From Pseudomonas fluorescens (lineage in GTDB: Bacteria; Pseudomonadota; Gammaproteobacteria; Pseudomonadales; Pseudomonadaceae), in the NCBI RefSeq assembly GCF_902497895.1, contig NZ_CABVHQ010000045.1:1-49958 (forward strand): 49,958 bases of DNA, written 5' to 3'. A program made the position numbers and the translations under genes. The notes under the pieces were generated by a model. That model was given only the letters and a program-made list of their open reading frames with translations. It was not told where the DNA came from and searched no databases. Below are positions 6,144 through 13,468 of the stretch, one piece after another (position 1 is the stretch's first letter; each line of letters starts with the position of its first letter).

Positions 6144-6869
6144 TTAACCACCATTTTTCCCGGCGTCCCGACTCATATACTTAGCACGTAGCGCGAGCAT
6201 CTCCTCTGACCTCCTCAGTGCAGGCTCAGCCTTCTCGGCAGATACGAAGCGCTGAAGGTCCTCCAATAAACGATCAATACGGTGATCATGCTCTGAAAGT
6301 TCTGCTTTCTTGCCCAACCTTTTTCGCTCGTACCATTCAAACGCTGTAATGACGAGTTTAACCGGCAACAATACCGTTAGCAGCGCAATAGCCAAGGCCA
6401 GAACACAGAGCGCCCGACCATAGACTAGAGCCCAATGGAACTCTCCTGCCCGGCCGAGGAATGTTACTTTCTGCACCCTCAGCCATGTTTTGAAAGCCTG
6501 CCTCCAAGAATAGTTATCATCAAGTCCGAGCACGTCTCGGAAGTACAATTCGGACTGCCCATTGCCAGCCAATGGGAAATCCGCATTGCGACTGAATCGC
6601 CCGAATGCACTTCTGTCCGAAAAGTGAGCGTGTAAATCACCTTCTGCTCCACCGGCATCACTCATCTGCCTGAACAAAAGCACCTCATCAATAAGGCGGT
6701 AATCCTGGTTTCCTCCATAGCTCATGCGCTCGTTTACCGAGGCCATTGCGGTGAAGCCAATCTTATAGAGTGGCCCATACGCAGATCTGATACGTACGTA
6801 GTAGAGGTTGCCAGCCTTCCCGTCCTGGCGGATACGGCTAAGACTGTTGTGCACCCGCCTGCTACCCAT
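6144..6869 (-). CDS. GIY-YIG/T5orf172-like protein with membrane segment
   Basis: A 241-residue protein. Residues 20-52 (NLYYVRIRSAYGPLYKIGFT...VNERM) fit the T5orf172/Mug113 branch of the GIY-YIG fold: the YYV strand, then YKIGFT and a conserved arginine. Near residues 153-175 comes a strong membrane segment (LCVLALAIALLTVLLPVKLVI), followed by a charged helical tail (YERKRLGKKAELSEHDHRIDRLLEDL). So the nuclease-like domain appears to be membrane-anchored. No ribosome site is obvious before ATG 6869. GIY-YIG proteins in islands are usually endonucleases, but catalytic activity here is unproven. Confidence 0.6.
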   Translation of the reverse strand: MGSRRVHNSLSRIRQDGKAGNLYYVRIRSAYGPLYKIGFTAMASVNERMSYGGNQDYRLIDEVLLFRQMSDAGGAEGDLHAHFSDRSAFGRFSRNADFPLAGNGQSELYFRDVLGLDDNYSWRQAFKTWLRVQKVTFLGRAGEFHWALVYGRALCVLALAIALLTVLLPVKLVITAFEWYERKRLGKKAELSEHDHRIDRLLEDLQRFVSAEKAEPALRRSEEMLALRAKYMSRDAGKNGG

Positions 6870-6930
6870 TGGATATGGCCATTGTGATTTCCATATTAAT
6901 GCTGACTAGCGGATAGAGTCACCGATGTCA

Positions 6931-7611
6931 CTATGCCAGTGCAAGCTCGAAAGCGCGGCGGATAACCTCGATGTCAACAGTTAGATACGGCTTGCTGTGG
7001 TCGAGACAGGCATGCCCGAGAATGATCTGAACTGTCTCAACGTCGCCGGTTGCGGCCAGGACTTTTGCAGCAAGCGAGCGTCTGCCGCTGTGGGATGATC
7101 CCAGCTTGATACCGGCCTGTCGGTAGAGCCTGCTGATGGTCTGTTGAAGCGAATCGCACGCCCGGTAAACCTCTGGCCCACTGTCCAGCTCCCGATGCTT
7201 GAAGGCCAGTTCAAAAGCCTGGCCCTTGTGTGTCGTGACCAGCTTCGATGCAGGCCGCAACCCTCGATACTCATCAGTGCCGGAAAGCCCCCAGCGGCGC
7301 CGAGATCGCACCGCTATCCAGTCATTCAGGGCGGCAAGGCATCGAGCATGGGTCAGGTACACGTTTCGCGGTCGGCAGCCCTTCGTGATATCGGCACGCA
7401 GGTAGACTTCGGGCTTAATGGTGCCACTCGGGTACATCACGTCTGCGACCTCCAGCAAGGCCAGTTCGGTCACGCGGATGCCGGTTGTATGAGTAAGCCA
7501 AAGTAAAAGCACGTCCCGCTCAGGCATTCGGCCCGTGACGGATGCAACGCGAATCAGGTGCCAAAATTGTCCAGGGCGAAGGGATGTGGCGCGGCGGATT
7601 GCGGTGACCAT
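6931..7611 (-). CDS. Tyrosine recombinase, catalytic domain only
   Basis: A site-specific tyrosine recombinase of 226 residues. The catalytic set is visible: arginine in GIRVTELALLEV, HSGRRS (H-x-x-R box), GHACLDH and the nucleophile in KPYLTV. The usual N-terminal SAM-like core-binding domain is almost absent, so it is either a minimal integrase or truncated. AGAGAG before ATG supports the start. It lies about 1.8 kb from the tRNA-Arg gene and faces away from it. It is a candidate for the enzyme that inserted the island, though the short N-terminus makes another role possible. Confidence 0.8.
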   Translation of the reverse strand: MVTAIRRATSLRPGQFWHLIRVASVTGRMPERDVLLLWLTHTTGIRVTELALLEVADVMYPSGTIKPEVYLRADITKGCRPRNVYLTHARCLAALNDWIAVRSRRRWGLSGTDEYRGLRPASKLVTTHKGQAFELAFKHRELDSGPEVYRACDSLQQTISRLYRQAGIKLGSSHSGRRSLAAKVLAATGDVETVQIILGHACLDHSKPYLTVDIEVIRRAFELALA

Positions 7612-7751
7612 GGGTACTCTCTATCAGGATTGGCGGTGATTTGTGATTGATCCTGAGAGAGTCGGGCCATAGCCTCCTGAAAAGCATACCAGCAGGCCCG
7701 ACAAGGTGTTCACAGAAAATCGTTCCCCACCTGGCCGGGCTGGCGGGCCGA

Positions 7752-7991
7752 ATGCGCCTTACACACGATTATCCAAATAGCCCGAAGACTCTGCCGACCA
7801 AGCAGCCAAAAAAGCCACTGCTAAAGGACATGACCGAGCTGCGCCGCGCGCTGGACGAAGCTGTCATCGCCGGTAAGGTCACGGACACCGATGCCCGGGA
7901 CATCTACCACCAGCTCCCCGCTAGCCAGGAGCTGCCGGATGACTTGACAGCCAAGCTAGCGTCAGCCCTCAAGAGCAAGCGCACGCTGTAA
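7752..7991 (+). CDS. Unrecognised small protein, first of a plus-strand trio
   Basis: The frame is open from 7647; I take the ATG at 7752, giving 79 residues, because the upstream part overlaps the likely recombinase promoter. A proline/lysine-rich start (PTKQPKKPLLKDM) leads into a helical domain (MTELRRALDEAVIAGKVTDTD). The last codons contain one copy of CACGCTGT, repeated twice more before the next gene. Function unknown; it may form a unit with the ribbon-helix-helix gene downstream. Confidence 0.5.
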   Translation: MRLTHDYPNSPKTLPTKQPKKPLLKDMTELRRALDEAVIAGKVTDTDARDIYHQLPASQELPDDLTAKLASALKSKRTL

Positions 7992-8055
7992 GTGCGTGAG
8001 CACGCTGTTAGCTCAGTCGTGATTTTAACGTGGTCACGCCCCCACAGCGTGATCA
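7982..8055 (+). promoter_or_regulatory. Repeated CACGCTGT operator candidate before the RHH gene
   Basis: CACGCTGT occurs at 7982-7989 and 8001-8008 and inverted at 8044-8051. The last two extend to a 12-bp inverted pair, TGAGCACGCTGT (7997-8008) and the complement of TGATCACGCTGT (8044-8055). Ribbon-helix-helix proteins commonly bind short repeated boxes in their own promoters, and this array ends 15 bases before the RHH start codon. Confidence 0.5.
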
Positions 8056-8069
8056 CCGAGATATGACTT

Positions 8070-8408
8070 TTGAGCATCCCCAAAACCCCGAAGCAGCGCC
8101 AGACAAAGCGTCGAGACAGCCTGAAAACCGCAGGGATAACCCGAATGACCCTGTCCCTGGACAACGCCACCGCCAAGATCCTGCGATCGCTGGCAGTTGA
8201 GCACAAGGTGACCCAGCCCGAAGTACTTAAGATGGGCATGTTGCTGACCCGCAATGCCCTAATGGCGGCTGAGGAACACCAAGACACTCTTAGCACTTCA
8301 CTCGCACCTGCGATCGCACTGGATGCCCAAGGCAATGATCTGCCGCCAATGCGCGCATCAGAAGCACGGGCCGTCAGGCTCGGCCTCGCTGTTGAGGCGT
8401 ATCCGTGA
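8070..8408 (+). CDS. Ribbon-helix-helix DNA-binding protein
   Basis: A 112-residue protein. After a basic N-terminus (KTPKQRQTKRRDS) comes ITRMTLSLDNATAKILRSLAVEHKVTQ followed by EVLKMGMLL, which has the strand-helix-helix layout of RHH regulators. The tail is unassigned. The frame starts with TTG at 8070 and has no strong ribosome site. An array of CACGCTGT boxes lies directly upstream, which suits an autoregulator. It overlaps the zinc-ribbon gene that follows. Confidence 0.6.
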   Translation: MSIPKTPKQRQTKRRDSLKTAGITRMTLSLDNATAKILRSLAVEHKVTQPEVLKMGMLLTRNALMAAEEHQDTLSTSLAPAIALDAQGNDLPPMRASEARAVRLGLAVEAYP

Positions 8409-9292
8409 GTACCGCGACTCAACCCATTGGGTGCCAGGCAAGAGACATTTCCGCTGCGAGAAGCTGAGCGCCACCATGAGCAGCGACGACTGCTCTGATC
8501 GGTACATACGGGCCGTAGCCGGTGATGAGCGGGCATCGGTTTGCCGCTTCTGCCCGATCGGAGCCGTGCACGCTGGCAAAGTCGATCCCCTCCAGACCGC
8601 ATCGGCTTCTGCCAAGATAAAGATCACGAGACATCCGGATCAGGGCACCAGATGCACTCGCTGTGGCCGGTCCGATCTTCGACTCATTCATGCTAGTAGC
8701 GACATCTGTGTGAGCTGCTGGAACCGGCAGCGCGAGTGGAAGCTTGGCAGGAATGCCAGAGGGAAGGCTCCAAAGACATACGTGCCACTCCGTGCACGTC
8801 GCGTCGGCATTATCGTCAATGGCAAGCCTGATTATCGGTTAGTTGCTGAATCTCAGAATGACACCGAGGTGCTGGCCAGGTGCATTCGAGAGATGCCGGA
8901 CGGCTTGGCCTTTCACGATGAGCAGCCGGGTATCACCGCCTGGAACGAACAGGCGCAGCGCTTCGAGTACCGTGATCGAAACGACTCACGTAACGTGATG
9001 CTTGAGCTGAAGCATGATGGTCTGATCCACTATGTCTCCGTAAAAGCGGACAGCCTACGCCCTGACGGAGGTCGCGGTACCGTGCATGTCCACGGTATGC
9101 ATGAGCGTGCACAACGCAGCGACTTGGCTTGCGCTGGATCAGGATGGCAATGGCGCTGCAATCACCAGCGAATGGCGTCCGCAAGCGATCGTGTGCTCGG
9201 CCTGCGGCGTCGCTCAGATTCAAGCTCGGGCCATTGCCGGCCGCGTCGACTGCCGCTGCCCGGCTTGTGAGGCAAAATCACTCTTCACTTAG
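8392..9292 (+). pseudogene. Zinc-ribbon protein with apparent frameshift near the 3' end
   Basis: The frame from about 8392 (TTG, overlapping the RHH gene) codes for FRCEKL..., CRFCPIGAVHAGK, then CTRCGRSDL...CVSCWNRQ, a four-cysteine zinc finger followed by a basic patch. It loses protein-like character after about 9080. From there the +1 frame, to 9292, codes for WLALDQDGNGAAI and a C-terminal zinc ribbon (CSACGVAQ ... CRCPAC). The simplest reading is one gene broken by an indel between about 9060 and 9110. The alternative is a separate overlapping gene from ATG 9086 with a GGAGG site. Proteins like this next to recombinases are not known to me by function. Confidence 0.5.
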
Positions 9293-9378
9293 GATATCGA
9301 TGCAGAGTGCCGCGCTAGCCCAGTGATAGCCAGCGAAGCAAAGGCAGAAGGCATAGAGTGGTAAGTGCTTGAATTATA

Positions 9379-9455
9379 TGGTGTCCCAGGGCAGGTTCGA
9401 ACTGCCAACCTTCCCCTTAGGAGGGGGATGCTCTATCCAATTGAGCTACTGAGAC
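9379..9455 (-). tRNA. tRNA-Arg (anticodon CCT)
   Basis: Read on the minus strand, GTCTCAG pairs with CTGGGAC to form the acceptor stem, followed by A and an encoded CCA. The D arm (AGCTCAATTGGATAGAGC), the anticodon arm (TCCCC CTCCTAA GGGGA, anticodon at 9419-9421) and the T arm with TTCGAA are all present. The 3' end faces the accessory region, as expected for a tRNA used as an integration site. Confidence 0.95.
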
Positions 9456-9697
9456 AAATGGCGACCGCTGTAAACTGTGCGGCGCAAGGGACGGCGAGCA
9501 TGTTAACGGCCAGAGCTGCTTTTGTCATGTCGTCCTTGGGCTTTTTAAGTGTAGGCCAGCGGTAACGTGGACCACCCCATCGGCGATCGTGCAAATTGCA
9601 TCACCCCAAAAGGCCATCATTGCAAAATGCAATGGCCAGATTTCCAATAAAACAAGCTAAGTCATTGTTTTTAAAGGGTTTAATAGTGGTTAAACTC
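9456..9697. other. Gene-free core DNA upstream of the tRNA
   Basis: This stretch should hold the promoter of the minus-strand tRNA. I see no gene or strong repeat in it. Confidence 0.4.
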
Positions 9698-9714
9698 TTG
9701 GCATAAGCGCTGCT
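9698..9714 (+). promoter_or_regulatory. Sigma-54 promoter (-24/-12)
   Basis: TTGGCATAAGCGCTGCT has GG and GC exactly ten bases apart and matches YTGGCACGRNNNTTGCW at most positions. Transcription would begin near 9725, about 25 bases before the ATG at 9750. Confidence 0.65.
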
Positions 9715-9749
9715 TTACTACTTTCCCAAGAAACAGCGGAGATATCGCC

Positions 9750-9986
9750 ATGAACAGCGCCCTATTATTGCTCCTGAATGCGCTCGCATTGGCTGTCGTG
9801 GTGGTTTTTCACTTTCAAACGGATGACAGCACGGTTCAGCTGGCCTCTACCACCCCACATTACATTCAACATCAAGCACCGAAACCGGCAGTGGTGAGCG
9901 ACGACGCGGTTGAATCAGCCTGGATTGCGCGAGATACCCAGGTCGGGCAACCGAGCCAACAGTCTTCGCCCAGCTGGGTATTCTGA
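9750..9986 (+). CDS. Small single-span protein behind a sigma-54 promoter
   Basis: A 78-residue protein beginning with one strong hydrophobic helix (ALLLLLNALALAVVVVFHF) and continuing as a polar tail (TTPHYIQHQAPKPAVVSDD). It could be a membrane-anchored periplasmic protein or have an uncleaved signal. GCGGAGATATCGCC before ATG is a good ribosome site. It is likely co-transcribed with the next gene, 22 bases downstream. I recognise no family, but small proteins of this sort are widespread in Pseudomonas. Confidence 0.65.
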   Translation: MNSALLLLLNALALAVVVVFHFQTDDSTVQLASTTPHYIQHQAPKPAVVSDDAVESAWIARDTQVGQPSQQSSPSWVF

Positions 9987-10008
9987 ATCACTTCATCAGG
10001 AGCACCGC

Positions 10009-10188
10009 ATGTCAAAACCAGCCGCAGTATTCTTGATTCTGGCCCTGCTCAGCGCTGCCATGACGCTCATCCTGACGGGGAAAGACGCCAGTCCTCTGCC
10101 GATGATTGCTTTCGGAGCATTTGCCGGTTTGTTCATTCTGGCGCTGATTGCCGGACGCAAAATCAAGTTCGATCCGGTTTTACGCTGA
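10009..10188 (+). CDS. Small two-span membrane protein
   Basis: A 59-residue protein with two hydrophobic helices (AAVFLILALLSAAMTLIL and MIAFGAFAGLFILALIAG) and a short basic tail (RKIKFDPVLR). CAGGAGCACCGC before the ATG supports the start. It follows the sigma-54-controlled gene and probably shares its transcript. Its 3' end overlaps the 3' end of phnN on the other strand by 26 bases. Function unknown. Confidence 0.65.
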   Translation: MSKPAAVFLILALLSAAMTLILTGKDASPLPMIAFGAFAGLFILALIAGRKIKFDPVLR

Positions 10189-10792
10189 TCCCCTGCTGCT
10201 CCAACAGCCCGAGGAAATGTTCGACAGTGACGGACAACTCCTCCGAGTTATCCAGGCGCAGGACTGCGCTTGCGTCACCCAAAGAGCCACTGGCGAGAAA
10301 CAGCTCGTTGCGCCGCAGCCTCGCTTCAATTTCATCGGCACTTTCACGCCCGCGCCGCACCAGGCGCTGGCGCAAGACCTCGCTCTGCACTGTCAGCAAG
10401 ACAGGTAACACGTTCGGGTAACGCTTACGCGCTTCGGGCAGATGCTCTCGGGAGCCATTGACCAGCACATGGCGCCCGCTGTCCAGCCACTGATCAATTT
10501 GCACCGGTATTCCGTAGTCCAGACTATTGGCGTGCCAGTGCAAGGCAAAACCTCCTTGTTCGCACAGTCGCTCGAATTCCGCCTGAGAGACCCCTGCGGC
10601 ATCTTCCCCCACGGACTCGGCCGAGCGGGTGATGACCCGTCGCACCACCTCACAGCCGAGCCTGCGCAAAGGCTCGCGGGATGCGTCTATCAGGCTGTCC
10701 TTGCCTGCCCCTGACGGGCCCATCAAATAGATCAGTCTGCCCGGTGCTCCGGTAACGTCTCTTGTCGCTGGAATGCCTAGTAAATCGGCCAT
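10163..10792 (-). CDS. phnN: Ribose 1,5-bisphosphate phosphokinase PhnN
   Basis: PhnN makes 5-phosphoribosyl 1-diphosphate from ribose 1,5-bisphosphate and ATP, the last step for sugar released by the C-P lyase pathway. The P-loop GPSGAGKDS lies near residue 25, followed by guanylate-kinase-like motifs (VVRRVITR, LHWHANSLDYGIP, VLVNGSREHLPEA) and the arginine-rich lid (QRLVRRGRES). Length (209) is normal or slightly long. No other phn gene is near: it stands alone, pointing away from amrZ and overlapping a small gene convergently. It may therefore serve general PRPP supply. Confidence 0.85.
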   Translation of the reverse strand: MADLLGIPATRDVTGAPGRLIYLMGPSGAGKDSLIDASREPLRRLGCEVVRRVITRSAESVGEDAAGVSQAEFERLCEQGGFALHWHANSLDYGIPVQIDQWLDSGRHVLVNGSREHLPEARKRYPNVLPVLLTVQSEVLRQRLVRRGRESADEIEARLRRNELFLASGSLGDASAVLRLDNSEELSVTVEHFLGLLEQQGISVKPDRT

Positions 10793-10910
10793 TTGCCACT
10801 ATCCTATAAAAAGAAGGATAAACGATCGTATCCGCACAAAGTGCGCGCTCCAGGGGCATCAAACACCTCCTGGCGGGCAAGAGGAAGCGGTTAGAGGTGC
10901 GGGACGGGGC

Positions 10911-10961
10911 CAACTTTTCAAACCAGTCCGCATTTCTGATAATTGGTGCTGGCATAACGCC
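10911..10961 (+). promoter_or_regulatory. Candidate AlgU-type promoter and AmrZ box before amrZ
   Basis: CAACTT (10911) and TCTGA (10935) resemble the AlgU/sigma-22 pattern GAACTT-N16/17-TCTGA, though the spacing here is 18. Just after the expected start, GGCATAACGCC (10951-10961) resembles AmrZ boxes. In P. aeruginosa amrZ is AlgU-dependent and autorepressed. The rest of 10793-11131 shows no gene. Confidence 0.35.
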
Positions 10962-11131
10962 TTTAGCCAGTTCAATATTTGTCACAGAATTGACGCCAAC
11001 GATCTGGCATTTGGAGGCATGATGCGGGCCTCCTAACAATTCAGGTTGAACATTTGGCAAGAAAGCTTGTCCTAACAGACATCTTGCGGCCAATTCCGAA
11101 AACCGCTCCCCTGAACTAACCGGTTAAATAT

Positions 11132-11458
11132 ATGCGCCCATTGAAACAGGCAATTTATTCCAGCCGTACGGCTGACAAGTTCGTCGTGCGTCTGCCCGAT
11201 GGAATGCGTGAACGCATCGCCGAGGTGGCTCGCAATCATCATCGCAGCATGAACTCTGAAATCATCGCACGCATGGAGCAAAGTCTCATTCAGGAAGGCG
11301 CGTTGGGCGAAGAGTTGAGCATGCGTCTGGACAGCCCCGAGCTGTCGTTGCATGAACGCGAACTGCTTCAACGTTTCCGCCAGCTCTCCCACCGTCAGCA
11401 AAACGCATTGGTGTCGCTGATCGCTCATGACGCCGAAATGGCAACTGACGCTTCCTGA
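11132..11458 (+). CDS. amrZ: AmrZ, Arc-type ribbon-helix-helix regulator
   Basis: AmrZ (AlgZ) is a DNA-binding regulator of alginate, motility, biofilm and c-di-GMP genes. The protein (108 residues) has the flexible N-terminus (MRPLKQAIYSSRTADK), the beta strand KFVVRLPDGM with the DNA-contacting residues, and the two helices (RERIAEVARNHHRSM, NSEIIARMEQSLIQE). A C-terminal tetramerisation segment follows (LSLHERELLQRFRQLSHRQQNAL). These are close to what I know of the P. aeruginosa protein. The ribosome site is weak. A terminator follows the gene. Confidence 0.9.
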   Translation: MRPLKQAIYSSRTADKFVVRLPDGMRERIAEVARNHHRSMNSEIIARMEQSLIQEGALGEELSMRLDSPELSLHERELLQRFRQLSHRQQNALVSLIAHDAEMATDAS

Positions 11459-11475
11459 TTCCATCCTGAAAGCTC

Positions 11476-11501
11476 AGCCAGCCCAGTGCTGGCTTTTTTT
11501 T
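11476..11501 (+). terminator. Rho-independent terminator of amrZ
   Basis: AGCCAGC, a 5-nt loop, GCTGGCT, then a run of T. It starts 18 bases after the amrZ stop. Confidence 0.85.
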
Positions 11502-11603
11502 GCCCGACATTTGACTCGGCGACAGCCTTGCCGAAGAGACATCAATCGAGGGTAGAAGGGAATTCGCGCAGCTCGCCAACTGGCCAGGCTGCGCAAAGAA
11601 GAC

Positions 11604-13046
11604 TCAGAGCAGGAAAATCGTTGCCAGCCCGAGAAAGATAAAGAAACCGCCACTGTCGGTCACGGCGGTAATCATCACGCTCGCGCCCATCGCCGGATCT
11701 CGACCGACCCGTGCCAGGGTCATGGGGATCAAGACCCCCATCAATGCCGCCAGTAACAGATTGAGGGTCATCGCCGCGGTCATCACCACTCCCAGCGACC
11801 AGCTGCCGTACAGCAGATAAGCCACCACACCGATCACCCCACCCCAGACCAGGCCATTGATCAAGCCGACCGCCAACTCTTTGCGCATCAGCCGCGAAGT
11901 GTTGCCGGTGCTGACCTGATCCAGCGCCATGGCGCGCACGATCATGGTGATGGTCTGGTTACCGGAGTTGCCGCCAATCCCGGCAACAATCGGCATCAAT
12001 GCGGCCAGGGCCACCAGTTTCTCGATGGAGCCTTCGAACAGCCCGATCACCCGGGAGGCAATAAACGCGGTAATCAGGTTGATCGCCAGCCAGGCCCAAC
12101 GGTTGCGCAGGGATCTCCAGACAGAAGCAAAAATATCTTCCTCCTCACGCAGACCCGCCATGTTGAGGACTTCGTTTTCGCTCTCTTCACGAATCAGGTC
12201 GACCATTTCATCAATGGTCAGACGGCCGATCAGCTTGCCGTTCTTGTCGACTACCGGTGCCGAAATCAAGTCATAACGTTCGAACGCCTGGGCGGCATCG
12301 TACCCATCTTCGTCCGGGTGGAAGCTCACCGTATCGCTGGCCATCACCTCCGACACTTGCTTGTCCGGGTCATTGACCAGCAACCGCTTGATTGGCAGCA
12401 CGCCCTTGAGCACGCCGTCGTAGTCGACCACGAACAGTTTGTCGGTATGGCTCGGCAGCTCCTTGAGCCGGCGCAGGTAACGCAATACCACTTCGAGACT
12501 GACATCCTCGCGGATCGTCACCATCTCGAAGTCCATCAATGCGCCGACTTGATCCTCGTCATAGGACAACGCCGAGCGAACCCGCTCACGTTGCTGGCTA
12601 TCGAGGGTTTCCATCAGTTCATGGACGACGTCTCGCGGCAGCTCGGGCGCCAGGTCAGCGAGTTCGTCGGCATCCATTTCCTTGGCGGCCGCGAGGATCT
12701 CGTGATCCTCCATGTCGGCGATCAGGGTTTCCCGAACGGAGTCGGAGACCTCAAGAAGGATGTCGCCATCGCGCTCGGCCTTGACCAGTTGCCAGACCAT
12801 CAGACGCTCTTCGAGCGGCAAGGCTTCAAGGATGTAGGCGATGTCGGCGGAGTGCAGGTCGTCGAGTTTGCGCTGCAACTCGACCAGGTTCTGCCGGTGG
12901 ACCAGGTTCTCGACCCGGTCTTGATGATGACCTTCCTGACGATGAGTCAGGTCTTCGATCACTCGCTGGCGCTGCAGCAGGTCAACGACTTGAGCGAGGC
13001 GGTCTTGCAGGCTTTCTTGGGTTTTCTTTACTTCAACTTCAGACAT
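11604..13046 (-). CDS. mgtE: Magnesium transporter MgtE
   Basis: MgtE is an inner-membrane Mg2+ channel. It has an N-terminal helical superhelix (residues about 1-200, including LHSADIAYILEALPLEERL), two CBS domains (VSEVMASDTVSFHPDEDG; LISAPVVDKNGKLIGRLTI) and five membrane helices at the C-terminus with GIGGNSGNQT and VTDSGGFFIFLG, the pore segments. I take ATG at 13046, preceded by GGAGTGGAG, giving 480 residues; an in-frame start ten codons earlier lacks support. It is probably monocistronic. A GC-rich hairpin lies in its upstream region. Confidence 0.9.
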   Translation of the reverse strand: MSEVEVKKTQESLQDRLAQVVDLLQRQRVIEDLTHRQEGHHQDRVENLVHRQNLVELQRKLDDLHSADIAYILEALPLEERLMVWQLVKAERDGDILLEVSDSVRETLIADMEDHEILAAAKEMDADELADLAPELPRDVVHELMETLDSQQRERVRSALSYDEDQVGALMDFEMVTIREDVSLEVVLRYLRRLKELPSHTDKLFVVDYDGVLKGVLPIKRLLVNDPDKQVSEVMASDTVSFHPDEDGYDAAQAFERYDLISAPVVDKNGKLIGRLTIDEMVDLIREESENEVLNMAGLREEEDIFASVWRSLRNRWAWLAINLITAFIASRVIGLFEGSIEKLVALAALMPIVAGIGGNSGNQTITMIVRAMALDQVSTGNTSRLMRKELAVGLINGLVWGGVIGVVAYLLYGSWSLGVVMTAAMTLNLLLAALMGVLIPMTLARVGRDPAMGASVMITAVTDSGGFFIFLGLATIFLL

Positions 13047-13425
13047 AGGCGAACTCCACTCCCAGCAGCGGGGCACGCCGGAAGATCAATCAGTCAATTC
13101 ATGATTGTAAAAACGAGGTACTGAGTAACTACTGGGTAAGTCCATGGAGGTATTCCACAAGCCCCGGCGGGGCTGACGGGCGCAATGATACACCGCTTGC
13201 CGTCTTTTAACGCTAAAAAATCTTGGCAAGAACAAGCGCTTGCGAGGCAAACCTGAGCGCTGTCCGAATGTGTAAAGCTGCGACGACTTATCCAGAAGAG
13301 AAAACACACCCAAGGTCAAAAAATCCCCGAATATCTATCTTCCACCCCATTGTTACGGCACCAGTACAGGTCGTAGTGCGCAAATCCTGTCCGACATATC
13401 AGACGCCAACCCCATCCGCCAGACA
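13047..13425. other. mgtE upstream region with a GC-rich hairpin
   Basis: AGCCCC-GGC-GGGGCT (13160-13174) forms a strong small hairpin about 115 bases before the mgtE start. There is no T run after it on the minus strand. No known Mg2+ riboswitch is recognised. The rest is promoter and spacer with no gene seen. Confidence 0.35.
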
Positions 13426-13451
13426 GCAAAAAGCCCGCACAGGGCGGGCTT
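13426..13451 (-). terminator. Rho-independent terminator of fadD1
   Basis: On the minus strand AAGCCCGC, a 5-nt loop, GCGGGCTT, then five T. It lies 18 bases after the fadD1 stop. Confidence 0.8.
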
Positions 13452-13468
13452 GATGCTTACATCCGGTT

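Noticed and set aside
9365..9565. Open frame across the tRNA-Arg gene
   Set aside because: It runs antisense through a well-formed tRNA and has no ribosome site.
13160..13174. GC-rich hairpin before mgtE as a magnesium riboswitch
   Set aside because: Only one short stem is visible and it matches no Mg2+ riboswitch I know. I report it as a hairpin only.
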